Shown piece after piece: positions 22,625-26,176 of a stretch of DNA of 26,176 nt. Source of the stretch: DATFES01 sp035457725 (GTDB lineage Bacteria; Pseudomonadota; Alphaproteobacteria; CACIAM-22H2); assembly GCA_035457725.1 (NCBI GenBank), contig DATIBC010000104.1:1-26176 (forward strand). Reading direction: 5' to 3'. The translations under genes and the position numbers were made by a program. The notes beneath the pieces were generated by a model, which was given only the letters and a program-made list of their open reading frames with translations, was not told the DNA's origin and searched no databases. Positions within the stretch are counted from its first letter, which is position 1. Each line of letters opens with the position of its first letter.

Positions 22625-23986
22625 ATGGCCTCGCCCATTCAAGCCACCACCGCGACCAAAGCCGGCGGCGCCTGGCTTGCGCAATGGACTCCGGAGGACG
22701 AGAGCTTTTGGAACGCCACCGGCAAGCCGCTTGCCTGGCGCACGCTGTGGATCACCACCGCCAACCTGCTCATGGCGTTCATCGTCTGGTTCATGGTCAG
22801 CGCGCTGGTCGTCCGCCTGCCGGGGATCGGCTTCAAGCTGACGACGAATCAGCTTTTCTGGCTTGCCGCGATGCCCGGTCTTGCCGGCGGCTCGCTGCGC
22901 ATCATCCACACCTTTCTCGTGCCTCTGTTCGGTACGCGTCACGTCGTCGCGTTCTCGACCCTGAGCCTAATCATCCCGGCCATCGGCTGGTTCTTCGCGG
23001 TCCAGGATCCGACGACGCCCTATTGGGTGCTGATGGCGCTCGCGTTCCTGGCCGGGCTCGGCGGCGGCAATTTCTCGTCGTTCATGCCGTCGACCAGCCT
23101 GTTTTTTCCCAAGCGGCTGCAGGGAACCGCGCTGGCGATCCAAGCCGGCATCGGCAATTTCGGCGTCAGCGTCGTCCAGTTCCTGACGCCGTGGCTTATC
23201 GGCTTCGCGCTCTTTGGTGCGCTCGCGGGCGAACCGCAGGTCTTCACCAAGGCCGGCGCGCAGTCGCCGATCTGGTTGCAGAATGCGGCCCTGATCTATG
23301 TGCCGTTCATCGCCGTCTTCGGCGTCATGGCATGGCTCATGCTCCGCAGCGTGCCGGTGCGCGCCAATTTTCGCGAGCAGCTCGACATCTTCAGGCTCAA
23401 GCACGGGCTGATCATGACGTCGCTCTATATCATGACCTTCGGCTCGTTCTCCGGCCTGTCGGCGACGTTTCCGCTGTTGATCCGCCAGCTTTACGGCGGA
23501 CTCGAGGGTGCGCCCGATCCGCTCACCTACGCCTTCCTTGGACCCCTCGTCGGCTCGGCGATGCGCATCATCGCGGGGCCGATATCCGATCGCTTCGGCG
23601 GCGCCATGGTCACCCACGTCTCGGGTATAGGGCTTCTCGTTTGCGCGGTCGTTGTGACCTTCTTCACCACGCCGACGTCGATGTCGGAGTTTCCCTATTT
23701 CGTCGCCGCGATGCTGGGACTGTTCTTCTTTTCCGGCATCGGCAACGCCTCGACGTTCAAGCAAATGCCGATGTTGTTCTCGCCGCGCCAGGCCGCCGGC
23801 GTGATCGGCTGGACCGCGGCGATGGCCGCCTACGGCCCATTCGCCTGCGGCGTGATGCTCGGTCTCGCCATCGACTGGTTTGGCACCCCCAACGCATTCT
23901 TCTACTGGTCGGCGATCTTCTATGCGGCGAATGTCGCGCTCAACTGGTGGTACTACGCGCGCAAGGGCGCCGAGGCGCCGTGTTGA
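22625..23986 (+). CDS. narK2: NarK2-type MFS nitrate/nitrite antiporter
   Basis: A 453-residue major facilitator resembling E. coli NarK. It has the long N-terminal section WTPEDESFWNATGKPLAWR, then the first helix. Substrate-binding arginines are expected at GGSLRIIHTF (helix 2) and GSAMRIIAGP (helix 7-8). The nitrate signature is AGIGNFGVSVVQF, preceded by GLGGGNFSSFMPSTSLFFP. Type-2 NarK proteins exchange nitrate for nitrite, exporting the product of NarG. AGGAGATG lies before the ATG. It lies between narK1 and narG with short gaps of 27 and 37 bp, so all three are one operon. Having both transporter types before narG is a known arrangement in denitrifying proteobacteria. Confidence 0.93.
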   Translation: MASPIQATTATKAGGAWLAQWTPEDESFWNATGKPLAWRTLWITTANLLMAFIVWFMVSALVVRLPGIGFKLTTNQLFWLAAMPGLAGGSLRIIHTFLVPLFGTRHVVAFSTLSLIIPAIGWFFAVQDPTTPYWVLMALAFLAGLGGGNFSSFMPSTSLFFPKRLQGTALAIQAGIGNFGVSVVQFLTPWLIGFALFGALAGEPQVFTKAGAQSPIWLQNAALIYVPFIAVFGVMAWLMLRSVPVRANFREQLDIFRLKHGLIMTSLYIMTFGSFSGLSATFPLLIRQLYGGLEGAPDPLTYAFLGPLVGSAMRIIAGPISDRFGGAMVTHVSGIGLLVCAVVVTFFTTPTSMSEFPYFVAAMLGLFFFSGIGNASTFKQMPMLFSPRQAAGVIGWTAAMAAYGPFACGVMLGLAIDWFGTPNAFFYWSAIFYAANVALNWWYYARKGAEAPC

Positions 23987-24023
23987 GCCGCCAAACCGCG
24001 CAAGCACGTATCGGGAGACAGCA

Positions 24024-26176
24024 ATGAGCCATTTCCTCGACCGCCTGATGTTCTTCAAGAAGAACGTCGACACGTTCTCGGGCGACCACGGCGTCGTGAC
24101 CAACGAACCGCGCGCCTGGGAGGACGGCTATCGTCAGCGCTGGCAGCACGACAAGATCGTGCGATCGACCCATGGCGCGAACTGCACCGGGTCGTGCAGT
24201 TGGAAGATCTACGTCAAGGGCGGCATCGTCACCTGGGAAACGCAACAGACCGACTATCCGCGCACGCGCCCCGACCTGCCCAACCACGAGCCGCGCGGCT
24301 GTTCGCGCGGCGCGAGCTACTCCTGGTACCTCTACAGCGCCAATCGCATCAAGTTTCCATTGGTGCGCGGACGATTGCTGCGCCTGTGGCGCGAGGCACG
24401 GCGAACGCTCGGTCCGGTCGAGGCGTGGCGGTCGATCGTCGAGGACCCGATCCGCGCCGCCTCGTACAAGACGATTCGCGGGCTCGGCGGATTTGCGCGC
24501 GCGAGCTGGGACGAAGTGAACGAGATCGTCGCCGCGGCGAACGTCTACACGGCGAAAACATATGGTCCCGACCGTATCATCGGCTTTTCGCCGATCCCGG
24601 CGATGTCGATGGTGTCGTACGCGGCCGGCAGCCGCTACCTGTCGCTGCTCGGCGGCGTCTGCATGAGCTTCTACGATTGGTACTGCGATCTTCCGCCGAG
24701 TTCGCCGCAGACCTGGGGCGAGCAGACCGACGTGCCGGAGAGCGCCGATTGGTACAATTCGACGTTCTTGATCTTGTGGGGCTCGAACGTCCCCCAGACG
24801 CGCACGCCCGACGCGCATTTCTATACCGAGGTCCGCTACAAGGGCGCCAAGAGCGTCGTCGTCACGCCCGACTACAGCGAGGCGGCCAAGTTCGCCGATC
24901 TTTGGCTGGCGCCCAAGCAGGGCACCGACGCAGCACTGGCGCTCGCCATGGGCCACGTCGTGCTCAAGGAGTTTCATCTCTCGGGAAAGAGCGACTATTT
25001 CGCCGACTACTGCCGGCGCTACACCGATATGCCGATGCTGGTCCGGCTGGTGAAGCGCGACGGACATTACGTTCCCGATCGCCTGCTACGCGCGGCGGAT
25101 TTCGCCGACAAGCTCGGCCAGTCGAACAATCCGGAATGGAAGACCGTGGCGATCGACGCGGCGACGAAAGCGCCGCTCGCTCCGCAGGGCGCGATCGGCT
25201 ACCGCTGGGGCGAGCAGGGCAAGTGGAACATCGAACAGAAGGACGGCCGCGACGGCCGCGACGTCGAGCTACTGGTTTCGCTGATCGATGCGCGCGACGA
25301 CGTGGCGCCGGTCGCGTTCCCCTATTTCGGGAACCGCAAGCACGACTTCTTCGCCGGCACCGATCATCCCGACGTGTTGGTGCGCAACGTCCCCGTGAAG
25401 CGGCTGGCGCTTTCTGACGGCGAGACGCTGGTCGCCTCGGTGTTCGATTTGTTCGTCGCCAATTACGGCGTCGATCGCGGGTTGGGCGGCGGCAACGTCG
25501 CGGCAAGCTATGACGACGCGGCGCCCTACAGCCCGGCATGGGCCGAGCGGATCACCGGCGTCAAGCGGGCGCACATCGTCGCGGTTGCCCGGCAGTTCGC
25601 CGACAACGCCGACAAGACGCGCGGCAAGTCCATGGTCATCCTCGGCGCCGGCCTCAACCACTGGTACCACATGGACATGATCTATCGCGGCATCATCAAT
25701 CTTCTGGTGATGTGCGGGTGCGTGGGTCAGTCGGGCGGTGGCTGGTCGCATTATGTCGGCCAGGAGAAGCTGCGCCCGCAAAGCGGTTGGCTGCCGCTTG
25801 CCTTCGCATTGGATTGGGGCCGCCCGCCGCGTCAGATGAATTCGACCTCCTTCTGGTATGCGCATACCGACCAGTGGCGCTACGAGCAGCTTGGGGTGGA
25901 GGAAATCCTCTCGCCCCTGGCCGACCGCGCCGCCTGGCCCGGTCTTTTGATCGACTACAATGTCAAGGCCGAACGCATGGGCTGGCTTCCGAGCGCCCCG
26001 CAGCTCGGCCGCAATCCGCTTGGGCTCGCGCGCGAGGCTGCGGCGGCCGGCCTCGATCCTAAGGAGCATGTCGTTCGCTCTCTCGCCTCCGGAGCGCTGC
26101 GCATGGCCGCGGAGGATCCGGACGACCCGGCCAATTTCCCGCGCAATCTGTTCGTGTGGCGCTCGAACCTGCTCGG
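24024..26176 (+). CDS. narG: Respiratory nitrate reductase alpha subunit, N-terminal part
   Basis: The first 717 codons of membrane-bound nitrate reductase NarG, cut by the right edge (full length is about 1,250 residues). It reduces nitrate to nitrite at a molybdenum bis-MGD site on the cytoplasmic side, taking electrons from NarH and NarI. The FS0 [4Fe-4S] ligands are present: H50, C54 and C58 in HGANCTGSC, and C93 in GCSRGAS. D222 in YDWYCDLPPSSPQTWGEQ matches the Mo-ligating aspartate of E. coli NarG at the same number. Other landmarks are LWGSNVPQTRTPDAHF and GAGLNHWYHMDM. GGGAG is upstream of the ATG, 37 bp after narK2. The reading frame is open to the window end, with no sign of damage; narH, narJ and narI should follow. 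Confidence 0.96.
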   Translation, partial: MSHFLDRLMFFKKNVDTFSGDHGVVTNEPRAWEDGYRQRWQHDKIVRSTHGANCTGSCSWKIYVKGGIVTWETQQTDYPRTRPDLPNHEPRGCSRGASYSWYLYSANRIKFPLVRGRLLRLWREARRTLGPVEAWRSIVEDPIRAASYKTIRGLGGFARASWDEVNEIVAAANVYTAKTYGPDRIIGFSPIPAMSMVSYAAGSRYLSLLGGVCMSFYDWYCDLPPSSPQTWGEQTDVPESADWYNSTFLILWGSNVPQTRTPDAHFYTEVRYKGAKSVVVTPDYSEAAKFADLWLAPKQGTDAALALAMGHVVLKEFHLSGKSDYFADYCRRYTDMPMLVRLVKRDGHYVPDRLLRAADFADKLGQSNNPEWKTVAIDAATKAPLAPQGAIGYRWGEQGKWNIEQKDGRDGRDVELLVSLIDARDDVAPVAFPYFGNRKHDFFAGTDHPDVLVRNVPVKRLALSDGETLVASVFDLFVANYGVDRGLGGGNVAASYDDAAPYSPAWAERITGVKRAHIVAVARQFADNADKTRGKSMVILGAGLNHWYHMDMIYRGIINLLVMCGCVGQSGGGWSHYVGQEKLRPQSGWLPLAFALDWGRPPRQMNSTSFWYAHTDQWRYEQLGVEEILSPLADRAAWPGLLIDYNVKAERMGWLPSAPQLGRNPLGLAREAAAAGLDPKEHVVRSLASGALRMAAEDPDDPANFPRNLFVWRSNLL

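Noticed and set aside
22967..25067. Long minus-strand open frames opposite narK2 and narG
   Set aside because: They are rich in Arg, Asp, His and Glu, lack any recognisable domain, and lie antisense to genes with intact family motifs; typical of GC-rich DNA.
1..26176. CRISPR arrays, tRNA or rRNA genes, insertion sequences, prophage or toxin-antitoxin genes
   Set aside because: No regularly spaced repeats, no cloverleaf or ribosomal segments, and no transposase, integrase or toxin-like proteins were seen on either strand.

Overview
The window is about 26 kb of GC-rich, densely coding DNA. Two metabolic transport/catabolism regions lead into the start of a respiratory nitrate reductase locus. 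Base composition, the run of ABC-fed catabolic operons, the Tat-exported proteins and the Crp/Fnr-narK-narK-narG layout fit a free-living proteobacterium, most likely an alphaproteobacterium. I cannot name a genus. I see no tRNA, rRNA, CRISPR array, insertion sequence or phage gene. No gap exceeds about 220 bp.

Region A (1-5097, + strand): the tail of an amino-acid-type ABC ATPase, a periplasmic binding protein, a creatininase-family amidohydrolase, an aspartoacylase/DoeB-like zinc deacylase, a second closely related binding protein, and an M24 'pita-bread' hydrolase whose metal ligands are mostly lost, as in creatinase and ectoine hydrolase. Together they look like uptake plus stepwise hydrolysis of a small cyclic amide or amidine. 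Ectoine and creatinine chemistry are the closest known parallels, but the gene combination matches neither pathway exactly. This is the best candidate for an undescribed system here.

Region B (5152-18025): a CaiC-like acyl-CoA ligase (-) diverges from a class II aldolase/adducin-like protein (+). A minus-strand cluster follows, in transcription order: two enoyl-CoA hydratase/isomerase proteins, a Tat-exported binding protein, a PotA-like ATPase, a single-chain fused PotB-PotC permease and a PuuB-like FAD oxidoreductase. An IclR regulator reads divergently from this cluster, with an ornithine cyclodeaminase-family protein and a DadA-like FAD oxidoreductase behind it. The region looks like import and oxidative deamination of an amine or amino acid, followed by CoA-thioester degradation. 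An AT-rich divergent promoter at about 14790-14863 holds a 19-bp dyad that could be the IclR operator.

Region C (18099-20303, +): a Sec-exported histidine phosphatase, a Tat-exported aldo/keto reductase lacking the usual catalytic lysine, and a DUF6064-like membrane protein.

Region D (20300-26176): a Crp/Fnr regulator without FNR cysteines (Dnr/Nnr-like, -) diverges from narK1-narK2-narG (+). A perfect FNR/Dnr box (TTGAT-N4-ATCAA) lies between them. narG runs off the right edge with its FS0 ligands and the Mo-ligand aspartate intact.
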